Positions 1-6,458 of a stretch of DNA of 12,948 nt are shown here, in pieces (position 1 is the first letter of the stretch; each line of letters begins with the position of its first letter). This DNA comes from JACQCV01 sp964639675 (lineage in GTDB: Bacteria > Patescibacteriota > Minisyncoccia > Phycocordibacterales > UBA12445), in the NCBI GenBank assembly GCA_964639675.1, contig CAZXEK010000009.1, forward strand, positions 1 through 12,948, read 5' to 3'. Both the position numbers and the translations under genes were made by a program. Under the pieces are notes generated by a model. That model was not told the origin of the DNA. It worked only from the letters and a program-made list of their open reading frames with translations, and searched no databases.

Positions 1-10
1 TAAGTTTTTA

Positions 11-50
11 ATGTCAGACTTCCATGTCGGCCGTCATGGAAGTCTGACAT
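11..50. repeat. Perfect inverted repeat, possible paired REP halves
   Basis: Two 16-nt arms, ATGTCAGACTTCCATG (11-26) and CATGGAAGTCTGACAT (35-50), are perfect reverse complements around an 8-nt spacer that itself contains the palindrome CGGCCG. The arm segment GGAAGTCTGAC matches 9 of 11 bases of the REP core half GGAGGTCCGAC seen beside the transposase further along the window. This may be two head-to-head degenerate REP halves. It has no T-run on either side, so it does not look like an ordinary intrinsic terminator. Its role is unknown. Confidence 0.75.
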
Positions 51-78
51 TTATGTAGTTAAAATTTTCTGAATCTAC

Positions 79-103
79 AAAAAAAGAGTCTTAAAAGAAG
101 ACT
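79..103 (-). terminator. Intrinsic terminator after tRNA-Leu / rplS
   Basis: Read on the minus strand, the hairpin AGTCTT-CTTTT-AAGACT (103 to 87) is followed by C and seven T residues (85-79). The stem is short and AT-rich, so it is a weak terminator, but it sits in the right place and orientation to end the transcript carrying tRNA-Leu. A second small hairpin (105-118, AGTTAC/GTAACT) lies just before it. Confidence 0.6.
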
Positions 104-136
104 AAGTTACAAGTAACTAAATACACCTCAAAAAGG

Positions 137-220
137 TGCGCGAGGGGAGATTTGAACTCCCATAGCCTTGCGGCCGCTACCACCTCAAGGTAGTGCGTCT
201 ACCAATTTCGCCACCCGCGC
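137..220 (-). tRNA. tRNA-Leu, anticodon GAG
   Basis: The minus strand folds into a full class II tRNA. The acceptor stem is GCGCGGG paired with CTCGCGC (one G-T pair). The D-arm contains AATTGGTAGAC. The anticodon stem is CTACC/GGTAG with loop TTGAGGT, so the anticodon GAG is at 184-186. The long variable arm has stem GCC-GCAA-GGC, and the T-arm is GGGAG-TTCAAAT-CTCCC. The long variable arm and the GAG anticodon identify leucine (CUC/CUU codons). The discriminator A is followed by CC and then T, so the terminal CCA is not fully encoded and needs CCA-adding enzyme. The gene lies 16 bases after the rplS stop codon on the same strand and may have its own promoter overlapping that stop. Confidence 0.96.
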
Positions 221-235
221 ATGATTTAATCCTGT

Positions 236-244
236 ATTATATCA
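236..244 (-). promoter_or_regulatory. Candidate extended -10 promoter for tRNA-Leu
   Basis: On the minus strand TGATATAAT is a perfect extended -10 (TG-N-TATAAT). It overlaps the last codons and the TAA stop of rplS. Transcription would start near 229, giving a leader of about 9 nt before the tRNA 5' end at 220. No -35 hexamer is visible. The site could give the tRNA its own supply in addition to readthrough from rplS. Confidence 0.45.
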
Positions 245-659
245 CCTCTGCCGCTTCTCCCACCGCCTCCGAAACCATAACACTCCTTCTCATCTTCCTG
301 CTAATCTCACGGGCAGCTTTATCATGTATATAGTAGAGCTTGGACCTTCTAACCCTAGACCTTTTCCTAATTTCAATAGAGTCAATGGCTGGAGAATATA
401 TCGGGAAGATCCTCTCTACTCCGACACCTGAAGCAACCTTCCTTACAGTAAAAGTTCCACCTGCCTCCTTGCCATGTTTAACAGCAATAACCAAACCTTC
501 AAAGTCTTGAAGTCTAATCTTGATTTTATCTTTATCCTTCTCCTTAATCTTCAAGGCTACCCTGACGGTATCACCAGGTCTTATATCTATTTTTTTTCTC
601 TCCTCGATATTAACCGGAGAGACCTTTATATTATTAGATTGGATCATAATGTAGCGCAT
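237..659 (-). CDS. rplS: Large-subunit ribosomal protein L19
   Basis: L19 is a protein of the 50S subunit located at the 30S interface. The 140-residue product shows the family pattern in order: IRPGDTVRV near residue 27, FEGLVIAVKHG near 53, GGTFTVRKVASGVGVERIFPIYSP in the middle, IDSIEIRKRSRVRRSKLYYI, then a basic KAAREI segment. Length is slightly above the usual 115-125, with an acidic C-terminal tail (SEAVGEAAEVI). Two starts are possible: ATG at 659 (MRYIMIQ) and ATG at 647 (MIQSNN). Neither has a good ribosome-binding site; AAGG lies about 15 bases before the first. The gene begins 12 bases after the rluA stop, so it is probably cotranscribed with rluA. Confidence 0.95.
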   Translation of the reverse strand: MRYIMIQSNNIKVSPVNIEERKKIDIRPGDTVRVALKIKEKDKDKIKIRLQDFEGLVIAVKHGKEAGGTFTVRKVASGVGVERIFPIYSPAIDSIEIRKRSRVRRSKLYYIHDKAAREISRKMRRSVMVSEAVGEAAEVI

Positions 660-671
660 AATCTATCATAA

Positions 672-1379
672 CTACCTTAGATTAGCAAGGACCTTTTTAA
701 AATCAGCAGGGAGTGGTGCCTCTACCTTAATCTCTTTTAAGGATGGTAACCTAAACTCTATAGAAAGCGCGTGAAGAGCCTGCCTCTTAAGACCCTTGAG
801 GCAAGGCAGACCCTCAGCATATATAGAATCACAAACTATCGGATGACTTAGCGACTTTAGATGAACCCGGAGTTGGTGTGTCCGTCCTGTCTTAGGTCTA
901 AGTTCTAACAGAGAATAGCCATCAAACCTCTCTAAAACTTTATAGTACGTGAGAGCCTCTCGAAGCTCACCCCGAGCTTGGCTACCCGTCGCTTTGAAAT
1001 TAAAATCACTCCTGCTTCTACCAATTGGCCGATCAATAATTCCAGAACTATTTTTAAGGTTACCATAAACAATCGCCTGATAAACTTTCTTTATAGTTTT
1101 ATCTTTAAATTGCTTCTTCAGAAAATAAAAAGTCTTTTGGTTCTTAGCTAAAACTAAAATACCAGTTGTGTCTTTGTCTAACCTGTGAACTATGCCCGGT
1201 CGAAGAACATCCCCGTCTACTTCGCCTACATCTTTCATTTTCGGTCGTTTTTTTAAAATCCAATCGACTATGCTATTTTTTTGATTTCCCAGAGCATCAT
1301 CATGTACTGCAATACCCGCTGGCTTATCTATGACCAAAACATCATCATCTTCATATAGAATTTTAATTTTCTTTCTCAT
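672..1379 (-). CDS. RluA-family rRNA/tRNA pseudouridine synthase
   Basis: Pseudouridine synthases of the RluA family convert specific uridines in rRNA or tRNA to pseudouridine. The 235-residue protein begins with the catalytic-domain strand ILYEDDDVLVIDKPAGIAVH. It carries the signature PGIVHRLDKDTTGILVLAK, in which D68 of HRLD is the expected catalytic aspartate, and later GRTHQLRVHL, the other conserved family motif. There is no N-terminal S4 RNA-binding domain, unlike RluC and RluD, so it resembles the short RluA-type members. The target uridine cannot be assigned from sequence. The ATG at 1379 lies almost exactly where a candidate promoter (1386-1414) would start transcription, so the mRNA may be leaderless. 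rplS follows after 12 bases. Confidence 0.93.
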   Translation of the reverse strand: MRKKIKILYEDDDVLVIDKPAGIAVHDDALGNQKNSIVDWILKKRPKMKDVGEVDGDVLRPGIVHRLDKDTTGILVLAKNQKTFYFLKKQFKDKTIKKVYQAIVYGNLKNSSGIIDRPIGRSRSDFNFKATGSQARGELREALTYYKVLERFDGYSLLELRPKTGRTHQLRVHLKSLSHPIVCDSIYAEGLPCLKGLKRQALHALSIEFRLPSLKEIKVEAPLPADFKKVLANLR

Positions 1380-1385
1380 ATCTTG

Positions 1386-1414
1386 AGTATTAAATAAAGA
1401 CCATCCATTGTCAA
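1386..1414 (-). promoter_or_regulatory. Candidate promoter of rluA-rplS
   Basis: On the minus strand a consensus -35 TTGACA (1414-1409) is followed after 17 bases by AATACT (1391-1386), which matches 4 of 6 bases of the -10 consensus. Predicted initiation falls at about 1380, at the rluA ATG (1379), which would make the mRNA leaderless. The -35 directly abuts the 38-bp palindrome at 1415-1452, which could therefore act as an operator. Identified by eye only. Confidence 0.4.
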
Positions 1415-1452
1415 AAGTACATTATAAGTACGATCGTACTTATAATGTACTT
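1415..1452. repeat. Perfect 38-bp palindrome between pgk and rluA
   Basis: The sequence is its own exact reverse complement over 38 bases with no loop, centred on CGATCG at 1431-1436. Each half contains the hexamer AAGTAC twice: AAGTAC-ATTAT-AAGTAC-GATC-GTACTT-ATAAT-GTACTT. TATAAT is present on both strands (1421-1426 and 1441-1446). On the minus strand it is followed by only four T residues, so it is a poor intrinsic terminator for pgk. It resembles a double operator for a dimeric regulator, or a cruciform-forming element. It shares no sequence with the REP palindromes in the window. Confidence 0.85.
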
Positions 1453-1456
1453 CAGC

Positions 1457-2590
1457 CTATGTTTTCTGGGATTCTTGCCATAATGCTTCAATTCCCGGTA
1501 GAGTACCGCTAGCCAAGAAGGCTAACATAGCGCCGCCACCCGAAGAAACAAAGCTGAATTTGGCCAAAATCCCCAGATCACTAATAGCAGCTAAAGTATC
1601 CCCGCCACCAACAATTGTTTTAGCATTTGACCTTGAAATATAGAGAGCCAGATCTTCGGTGATACTTTTAAATCCCCTTTCAAAATTGCCCATTGGTCCA
1701 TTCCATAAAATAAAACTCGATTCGTCGATCATCTTTTTTAATGACTTCAGAGATTCAGTCCCTATATCTGAAATGTTTTCGTCAACCAAAACTTGGTTGG
1801 CCGCCTTAACCTTACTACCATCTCCAGAAGTAACTGTCACATCTCTGGGTAAAATAATCTTTTTATCTTGAAAAATAAAATCTAGGTTCATATCCTTCTG
1901 ATCCACAGAAGAAACTCCGACCTCATATCCTAACTTTTTAAAAAGGGTGTTAGCTAAAGCTCCACCGATAAATATCTGGTCAGCGATATCGACAAACTTT
2001 TTTACTAAATTAATTTTAGTCTCAAATTTAATCCCGCCAAGAATAAAAAGGAAGGGGTGCGACGGATTAAAAGCCAAAGAAAGATTAGAAACCTCGGACT
2101 CTAAAAGAAAACCCGCATAATTTGGCAAAAATCCCGGTAATGAAGTGACTGAGGCGTGCTTTCTGTGACAAACAGAGAAAGCGTCATTGACATAAATGTC
2201 TCCAAGTGAAGCTAAGTCCCTAGCGAAATTCATATCATTTAAAACCTCGCGTGGATCTTGCCTCAAGTTTTCTAAGATTACACTCTGGCTGTTAGGGATC
2301 TCTACAATTTTCTTTCTCAAGCTATCGTCTATCTTAAGTGGTAAGAGTTCCATGCCTAAATAGTCCGCGACGGGCTTAAGCGTCTCGTCACCCTTCTCAC
2401 CTATATGAGAAAGAATTACAATCTTCGCACCAGCCTCTTTTAAGTAATTAAGAGTAGGAAGCGAAGCCTTAATACGAAAGTCATCTATAATAGCTCGGTC
2501 TTTAATTGGCACATTAAGATCAAGACGCAGAAGGACTTTCTTGCCGAAAAGATCACCCGCCTCTTTAATACTCCTAAACTTCACTGGCAA
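1457..2590 (-). CDS. pgk: Phosphoglycerate kinase
   Basis: PGK transfers phosphate between 1,3-bisphosphoglycerate and ADP in lower glycolysis, in the cytoplasm. The 377-residue product (usual length 390-400) shows the expected motifs: RLDLNVP (D24, N26), DDFR (R39), LSHIG (H62), LENLR (R110), DIYVNDAFSVCHRKHAS (R143), GGIKFETK, GGALANT, WNGPMGNFE for nucleotide binding, GGGDT, and SSGGGAMLAFL. The usual HLGR substrate motif reads HIGE, with Glu at residue 65 in place of Arg. The start codon is TTG at 2590; GTG at 2584 is an alternative, and neither has a clear ribosome-binding site. The 5' end overlaps the end of tpiA by 17 bases, so translation is probably coupled. The motif style is that of Patescibacteria. 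Confidence 0.95.
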   Translation of the reverse strand: MPVKFRSIKEAGDLFGKKVLLRLDLNVPIKDRAIIDDFRIKASLPTLNYLKEAGAKIVILSHIGEKGDETLKPVADYLGMELLPLKIDDSLRKKIVEIPNSQSVILENLRQDPREVLNDMNFARDLASLGDIYVNDAFSVCHRKHASVTSLPGFLPNYAGFLLESEVSNLSLAFNPSHPFLFILGGIKFETKINLVKKFVDIADQIFIGGALANTLFKKLGYEVGVSSVDQKDMNLDFIFQDKKIILPRDVTVTSGDGSKVKAANQVLVDENISDIGTESLKSLKKMIDESSFILWNGPMGNFERGFKSITEDLALYISRSNAKTIVGGGDTLAAISDLGILAKFSFVSSGGGAMLAFLASGTLPGIEALWQESQKT

Positions 2591-3332
2591 TTTCTAAAAT
2601 TTTTAAAAAACTCTCCGGATCCAAACTGGCTCTGCCAATCAACAAACCATCCACCTTATCTCCCGATAAGAACTCGCGACTATTCTTCTCGTCCACCGAT
2701 CCACCGTAAATAATCGACACCTTAATACCGGCTTCGTACCCAAATATTCCGGTCAAAACCTTTTTTATAAAGATAGAAGTCTCCAGAACATCCTCCGGAG
2801 AGGCCGGCCGTAAAGCATCCTTACCAATCGCCCATATCGGCTCATAGGCAACCGACAAGTTCTCGAGGGAACTCTTCTTAATCTTATCTAAACCTAATAT
2901 CAGTTGATTTTTAATAAAATTTAAATACTCTCCAGATTCATCACGACTTCTTTCACCCACACAAAAAATAACTTTCAACCCAGAAGCCAGAGCTGATTTT
3001 ATTTTCTTATTAATCAACTCATCACCATCGCCTAAAGCACGGCGTTCTGAGTGGCCAAGGATCACATATCTGGCACCAACACTTTTTAGTATTTTAGCAG
3101 ACACCTCACCAGTATATGGGCCAGTCTCTCCCCAAAAACAGTCCTCAGCACCTAGAGCAATCTTATTCTTGGATAAAGAACAAAGTTTCTCTAAAAACGG
3201 AGACGGCGGACAGATGACAACCTTCACTCGATTAAGACTATGATATCCAGAGACAATATCCCTAAAAATCGCCCGGGCCTCCTCGATCCCGCTCGGATTC
3301 ATTTTCCAATTACCTATTACTATCTTTTTCAT
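2574..3332 (-). CDS. tpiA: Triosephosphate isomerase
   Basis: TpiA interconverts dihydroxyacetone phosphate and glyceraldehyde 3-phosphate. The 252-residue product has the usual length and a complete active site: GNWKMN with K10, ILGHSERR with the catalytic H94, YEPIWAIG with the catalytic E164, and the phosphate-binding loops IYGGSV and GLLIGRASLDP near the C-terminus. The segment GAEDCFWGETGPYTGEVSA replaces the common GAQN form, a variant I associate with Patescibacteria. The ATG at 3332 gives a standard N-terminus, with no clear Shine-Dalgarno sequence. A candidate extended -10 promoter lies about 22 bases upstream. The gene overlaps pgk by 17 bases; together they supply two enzymes of the triose part of glycolysis. 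Confidence 0.97.
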   Translation of the reverse strand: MKKIVIGNWKMNPSGIEEARAIFRDIVSGYHSLNRVKVVICPPSPFLEKLCSLSKNKIALGAEDCFWGETGPYTGEVSAKILKSVGARYVILGHSERRALGDGDELINKKIKSALASGLKVIFCVGERSRDESGEYLNFIKNQLILGLDKIKKSSLENLSVAYEPIWAIGKDALRPASPEDVLETSIFIKKVLTGIFGYEAGIKVSIIYGGSVDEKNSREFLSGDKVDGLLIGRASLDPESFLKILEIASEV

Positions 3333-3353
3333 CTTTTTAGTTTAATTTTATAC

Positions 3354-3366
3354 ATCATACCACAAG
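3354..3366 (-). promoter_or_regulatory. Candidate extended -10 promoter of tpiA-pgk
   Basis: On the minus strand CTTGTGGTATGAT contains an extended -10 (TG-G-TATGAT). It would start transcription near 3347, about 15 nt before the tpiA ATG. No good -35 is seen at 16-18 bp. The 11-base core TTGTGGTATRAT is shared with the pilB promoter at 10395-10407, which strengthens both calls. Confidence 0.45.
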
Positions 3367-3383
3367 TCTACTGCCCATCTCTA

Positions 3384-3408
3384 ATATCGGAGGTCGGACC
3401 TCCGATAT
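3384..3408. repeat. REP palindrome, copy 1 (3' side of transposase)
   Basis: The core CGGAGGT-CGG-ACCTCCG is extended by ATAT on both sides to an 11-bp stem with a 3-nt loop. It lies just after the end of the transposase gene and upstream of tpiA. There is no T-run next to it, so it is a REP element rather than an intrinsic terminator. The asymmetric loop (CGG on the plus strand) gives it the same orientation as the other two exact copies. Confidence 0.9.
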
Positions 3409-3415
3409 ATAAGGG

Positions 3416-4084
3416 TTAATCGAAAAGTAGCTGAACAATGTCCCTCTCTCTGTTGATAGGCAATGGATTACCGTAAATATTCACCTCTCCAAGAACCTCT
3501 CTAATGACGTTGAAATCTAGCAAAGATGGAAAGTTTTTCTTGCCTGTGTAATCTAGGTAACTTGACCAACGGTACCTTTCCAAAAAACCCTTTGTGGAAT
3601 TTACATCTTTTATCCCATCTTCTTTCCAATTAGTCTGAAAAAGATCAACGGGATTTAAATGTATATAGTCGACGAGCGTTGACAAGTAAGACTCGTCATC
3701 GACAGGCTTGGCTTTAAACTTACCCTGAAACAAGACCCCATTACGTTCATTTTTGGTATTGAAATACATTGTGTAGCCTGTAGACAACTTCTGAACAAAC
3801 TTACTGACACCCTTATCGACTCTCTGTTGAAGAAGTAAATGAAAGTGGTTAGGCATTAATGCAAAGCACAATATATTAACAAGTCGATTTTGTCCTTTAA
3901 AATCGGAGGTCGGACCTCCGATTTGTATGTCTTGAACCTTCTCAATGGGTTCGCTGTCATTACACACATAAAGATAGTGGATAAAACGAACATAGTCTTG
4001 GTCTTGTAAAAAAATATCCCTCTTCTCCGTACCACGGTTATAAATGTGATAAAAACCATCTTCTACGAATTCTGGTCTCGCCAT
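3416..4084 (-). CDS. REP-associated Y1 transposase (RAYT / TnpA-REP)
   Basis: Single-strand transposases of the Y1 HUH superfamily nick and rejoin DNA at small hairpins; the REP-associated branch acts on REP palindromes. The 222-residue protein opens with ARPEFVEDGFYHIYNRG, typical of the family. The metal-binding HUH motif is MPNHFHLLL (H80 and H82). The helix GYTMYFN holds the nucleophilic tyrosine, Y104 or Y107, and is followed by NGVLFQGKFK and VDYIHLNPV. The C-terminal RYRWSSYLDY is also characteristic. The gene appears intact. The same REP palindrome flanks it on both sides, and a third copy lies inside the frame, encoding residues 54-62 (QIGGPTSDF) just before the HUH strand. The unit sits between the pilus operon and tpiA-pgk, all in one orientation. 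Confidence 0.95.
   Translation of the reverse strand: MARPEFVEDGFYHIYNRGTEKRDIFLQDQDYVRFIHYLYVCNDSEPIEKVQDIQIGGPTSDFKGQNRLVNILCFALMPNHFHLLLQQRVDKGVSKFVQKLSTGYTMYFNTKNERNGVLFQGKFKAKPVDDESYLSTLVDYIHLNPVDLFQTNWKEDGIKDVNSTKGFLERYRWSSYLDYTGKKNFPSLLDFNVIREVLGEVNIYGNPLPINRERDIVQLLFD
3900..3924. repeat. REP palindrome, copy 2, inside the transposase gene
   Basis: The same 17-base core as the flanking copies (3904-3920) is extended by AAAT/ATTT to an 11-bp stem. It lies wholly within the transposase coding region and is read in frame as part of QIGGPTSDF (residues 54-62). It has the same loop orientation as the copies at 3384-3408 and 4116-4132. Confidence 0.9.
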
Positions 4085-4115
4085 CGATATAGCCTAGCAT
4101 AATATCCTTAATTTG

Positions 4116-4132
4116 CGGAGGTCGGACCTCCG
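4116..4132. repeat. REP palindrome, copy 3 (5' side of transposase)
   Basis: The exact 17-base core CGGAGGT-CGG-ACCTCCG, followed on the plus strand by ATATATA as at copy 1. It lies in the 64-base gap between the pilX-like stop codon (4149) and the transposase start (4084). No T-run accompanies it. Confidence 0.9.
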
Positions 4133-4148
4133 ATATATATAGACTAGA

Positions 4149-5933
4149 CTATTCCACCTCCTTCCATTCTTGAATGGTCCAACCGCCAGTTGGCCCACTT
4201 GAAAAGTTAGTATGTGCAATACCCTGCTCATAATTAATGACCGCGCCGTTATCAAGAATAATTTTATAAGCTGTGAGTTGCTCCGCAACCCCATTATTAT
4301 TAATATGAATCGTCCCCTTCTCTGCATTTAAGATCGCCGCGCCGACATTATTGGAAATATCCATAGCGGCAGATCCACTACAATAACTACTTATAGGGCA
4401 ATCACTCGTCGTTAAGACCATGATATAACTACCACTCTGGCCTGAACCAGAGAAGGTCGAATTATTTGAAATATCGACTATATTGTCAGACATTAAAAGC
4501 CCGCTATTGCTGCCATATGAAGAATCAAGCTTCACCTTAGCACCATTCTCTATCTCTATCTTACCTGTAACCCAGATAGTGCCAGTCAAAGTAAGTGTTT
4601 TGTTCCCATCAATTGTTAAATTACCCACAATCTTTTTCGGACCCAAAGACACAGAAGATGAGACCGTGTAGTTGCCATTTATAACTCCTCCGGCCAGAGC
4701 ATCACTCTGCCATTGCAGAATATTACCATCAGAGACTGGCAGACCTAATTCTACAGGCACAGTCTTAGAGGTATCACACGCCTTGTTATTATCCGAACCG
4801 ATCTGGCAATAAAGACTTCCAGCTATGGTTGAGTTTTTAACCTGGTATGCTTCAGCATTACCAACACCAGCCGAACCAACTGAAACACCATCAATCAAAC
4901 CATTGAGACCACCAAGATATATCTTAAAATAGCTATCAAGATTCGTCGGATTTGTGGCACTCCAACTCCCACCATATTGTCCTAATCTAGCATCTCCGTT
5001 TGGGTAAGATGTGTTAGCACCGAGAACATAATATTTAGTACTAGAATTACTGCCATCTAAGACCAACCAATACGTCACTCCCGGCGTTAACTCAACATAA
5101 TTTACAAAGGACACATCAACCCAACCATAACTTGAAGTAACAAGAGCGCTACTTAGAGTTCCAGAGACGACTGTATTAGTACCAGGATTTCCTGAACTAT
5201 TAGTTACAATTCTGACCGTCAAGTTAGATGGTGTACTAACTTTTTTAATATACAAAGAGACTTTCGTAAGAGGACCCAGTGTGGCAAGCTTGAAACCTTG
5301 ACCAAAATCTTGACGCGAAGAGCTATCTCCAAAATTTATAGAATTCGGAGGTGGCAGCGGTGAATCATTCTTCTGATCAGTAACCAAGGCAGAACTGTTA
5401 GCAGAAATTGCTGAACCAGTGATAGATGAGCCACTACTACCAGTAACCGAACCATTAGAATAGATACTTCCATTTATAGTGGCATTAGTGCCGAGAACGA
5501 AACCACCCTGCCCAGACAAAACTCCATAATTAAATGAACTACCCGTGCCTGTTTTTAAAACCGTATCTACCCTCCTTATTAAATTCTTACTGTCTGCAGA
5601 AGTGCTAATTGTCTTCGTCCCAGGTGTATCCTGAACAGAGACAGTGACGGTGTTACCATCCAAAACTAGAGTCCCACTCGCCGGCACCTGCTTGTTTTTC
5701 TTAACTCTATAGACAACATCCTCAACTCCAGATTCAGCCAGAAAATAGCTCTTACGAGAATCCAAAAAATCTTTTGTAATTTTAGCCTGACGTAATACCG
5801 GATCAGATATTCCCATCACAACCATCATAGAAAGAAAAAGGAACAGCGTCACAACAGTCAACATCGCTTGCCCTGAGTCGTATCGAAGGGCCTGCTCTAA
5901 TTTCTTTTTGTTTTGGTGCTTTAAATTTTGCAT
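4149..5933 (-). CDS. PilX/GspK-like minor pilin with large beta-rich insert
   Basis: A 594-residue prepilin-like protein, last gene of the pilus operon. The N-terminus DSG^QAMLTVVTLFLFLSMMVVMG (G21 before the likely cleavage site) is a class III type signal with one membrane helix. The glutamate usual at mature position 5 is absent (T26), as in GspK-type pilins. FLAESGVEDVVYRVKKN (64-80) is a motif I associate with Patescibacterial PilX-like proteins. Beta-helix-like stretches follow (GSIYSNGSVTGSSGSSITGS; 365-375; 416-570). Residues about 205-341, from FGDSSSRQDFGQGF to DSYFKIYLGG, resemble choice-of-anchor-R type jelly-roll domains and interrupt the beta-helix region. Two cysteine pairs are seen (376/386 and 512/518). 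The ATG follows the stop of the GspJ-like gene with no spacing. It may act at the pilus tip; binding is inference. Confidence 0.8.
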   Translation of the reverse strand: MQNLKHQNKKKLEQALRYDSGQAMLTVVTLFLFLSMMVVMGISDPVLRQAKITKDFLDSRKSYFLAESGVEDVVYRVKKNKQVPASGTLVLDGNTVTVSVQDTPGTKTISTSADSKNLIRRVDTVLKTGTGSSFNYGVLSGQGGFVLGTNATINGSIYSNGSVTGSSGSSITGSAISANSSALVTDQKNDSPLPPPNSINFGDSSSRQDFGQGFKLATLGPLTKVSLYIKKVSTPSNLTVRIVTNSSGNPGTNTVVSGTLSSALVTSSYGWVDVSFVNYVELTPGVTYWLVLDGSNSSTKYYVLGANTSYPNGDARLGQYGGSWSATNPTNLDSYFKIYLGGLNGLIDGVSVGSAGVGNAEAYQVKNSTIAGSLYCQIGSDNNKACDTSKTVPVELGLPVSDGNILQWQSDALAGGVINGNYTVSSSVSLGPKKIVGNLTIDGNKTLTLTGTIWVTGKIEIENGAKVKLDSSYGSNSGLLMSDNIVDISNNSTFSGSGQSGSYIMVLTTSDCPISSYCSGSAAMDISNNVGAAILNAEKGTIHINNNGVAEQLTAYKIILDNGAVINYEQGIAHTNFSSGPTGGWTIQEWKEVE

Positions 5934-6452
5934 TTATTTATAAGATCCTCTCAAAATCACTGTACTATAATATGAGGCAGTTCGTGTCACTCCAAACTCC
6001 TTATCGGATAATCGTATCTCAATTTTAATTGCTTTAGATGAGCCACTATCTAAAGAATAAAAAGTAAGCTTGGATATCGTAATATTTGGTGGTAATAAAA
6101 TACCCTGATCAACACCGTCTTTACTTATGTGAAGAGTCTGGCCGATCAAAGAAAAGGTCGTCTTAGATGTATTACCAACTGCATCGAGGATATTTAAAAC
6201 CAAAATGCTAGGATTAACTCCGAAGACACTCTGTGCCAGATCGATGCTTGTTGCATCTCTAATCTCTCTAGTAATTCTCTCCATTGAACCAATGGCCCCT
6301 CTATCAAGAGTCATCTCTGCTCTGACCACTGCATATGATCTGTTAATCGCCAGCAGAGAATTAACGAACAAGATCAAAACCGCCGAGAGAATCGAAACAT
6401 AGACAAGCATTTCGACTAAAGAAAAACCAGAATTCTTCCTAAGAATCTGCAT
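5934..6452 (-). CDS. PilW/GspJ-like prepilin
   Basis: A 172-residue prepilin. The leader MQILRKNSG is followed by FSLVEMLVYVSILSAVLILFV, a canonical class III signal with cleavage at G^F and glutamate at mature position 5. An AINRSYAVVRAEMTLDRGAIGSMERITREIRDATSI segment follows, the pattern of PilW/PulJ proteins, in which a long helix carries the R-E-I-R-D motif. The C-terminal half is beta-rich. Its third position among four prepilin genes matches GspJ in the H-I-J-K order of type II secretion minor pilins. It lies 6 bases after the PilV-like gene and directly abuts the next gene. Confidence 0.85.
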   Translation of the reverse strand: MQILRKNSGFSLVEMLVYVSILSAVLILFVNSLLAINRSYAVVRAEMTLDRGAIGSMERITREIRDATSIDLAQSVFGVNPSILVLNILDAVGNTSKTTFSLIGQTLHISKDGVDQGILLPPNITISKLTFYSLDSGSSKAIKIEIRLSDKEFGVTRTASYYSTVILRGSYK

Positions 6453-6458
6453 CTTATA

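Noticed and set aside
1415..1452. 38-bp palindrome as the pgk terminator
   Set aside because: The stem is AT-rich and only four T residues follow on the minus strand. A terminator role is possible but not favoured.
3384..3408. Hairpin after the transposase as an intrinsic terminator
   Set aside because: There is no T-run on either strand, and the same hairpin occurs inside the coding region and on the other side of the gene, so it is a REP element.
4094..4327. Open frame of 77 codons overlapping the end of the pilX-like gene
   Set aside because: It is an out-of-frame shadow of a clearly coding region, contains a REP palindrome and shows no family motif.
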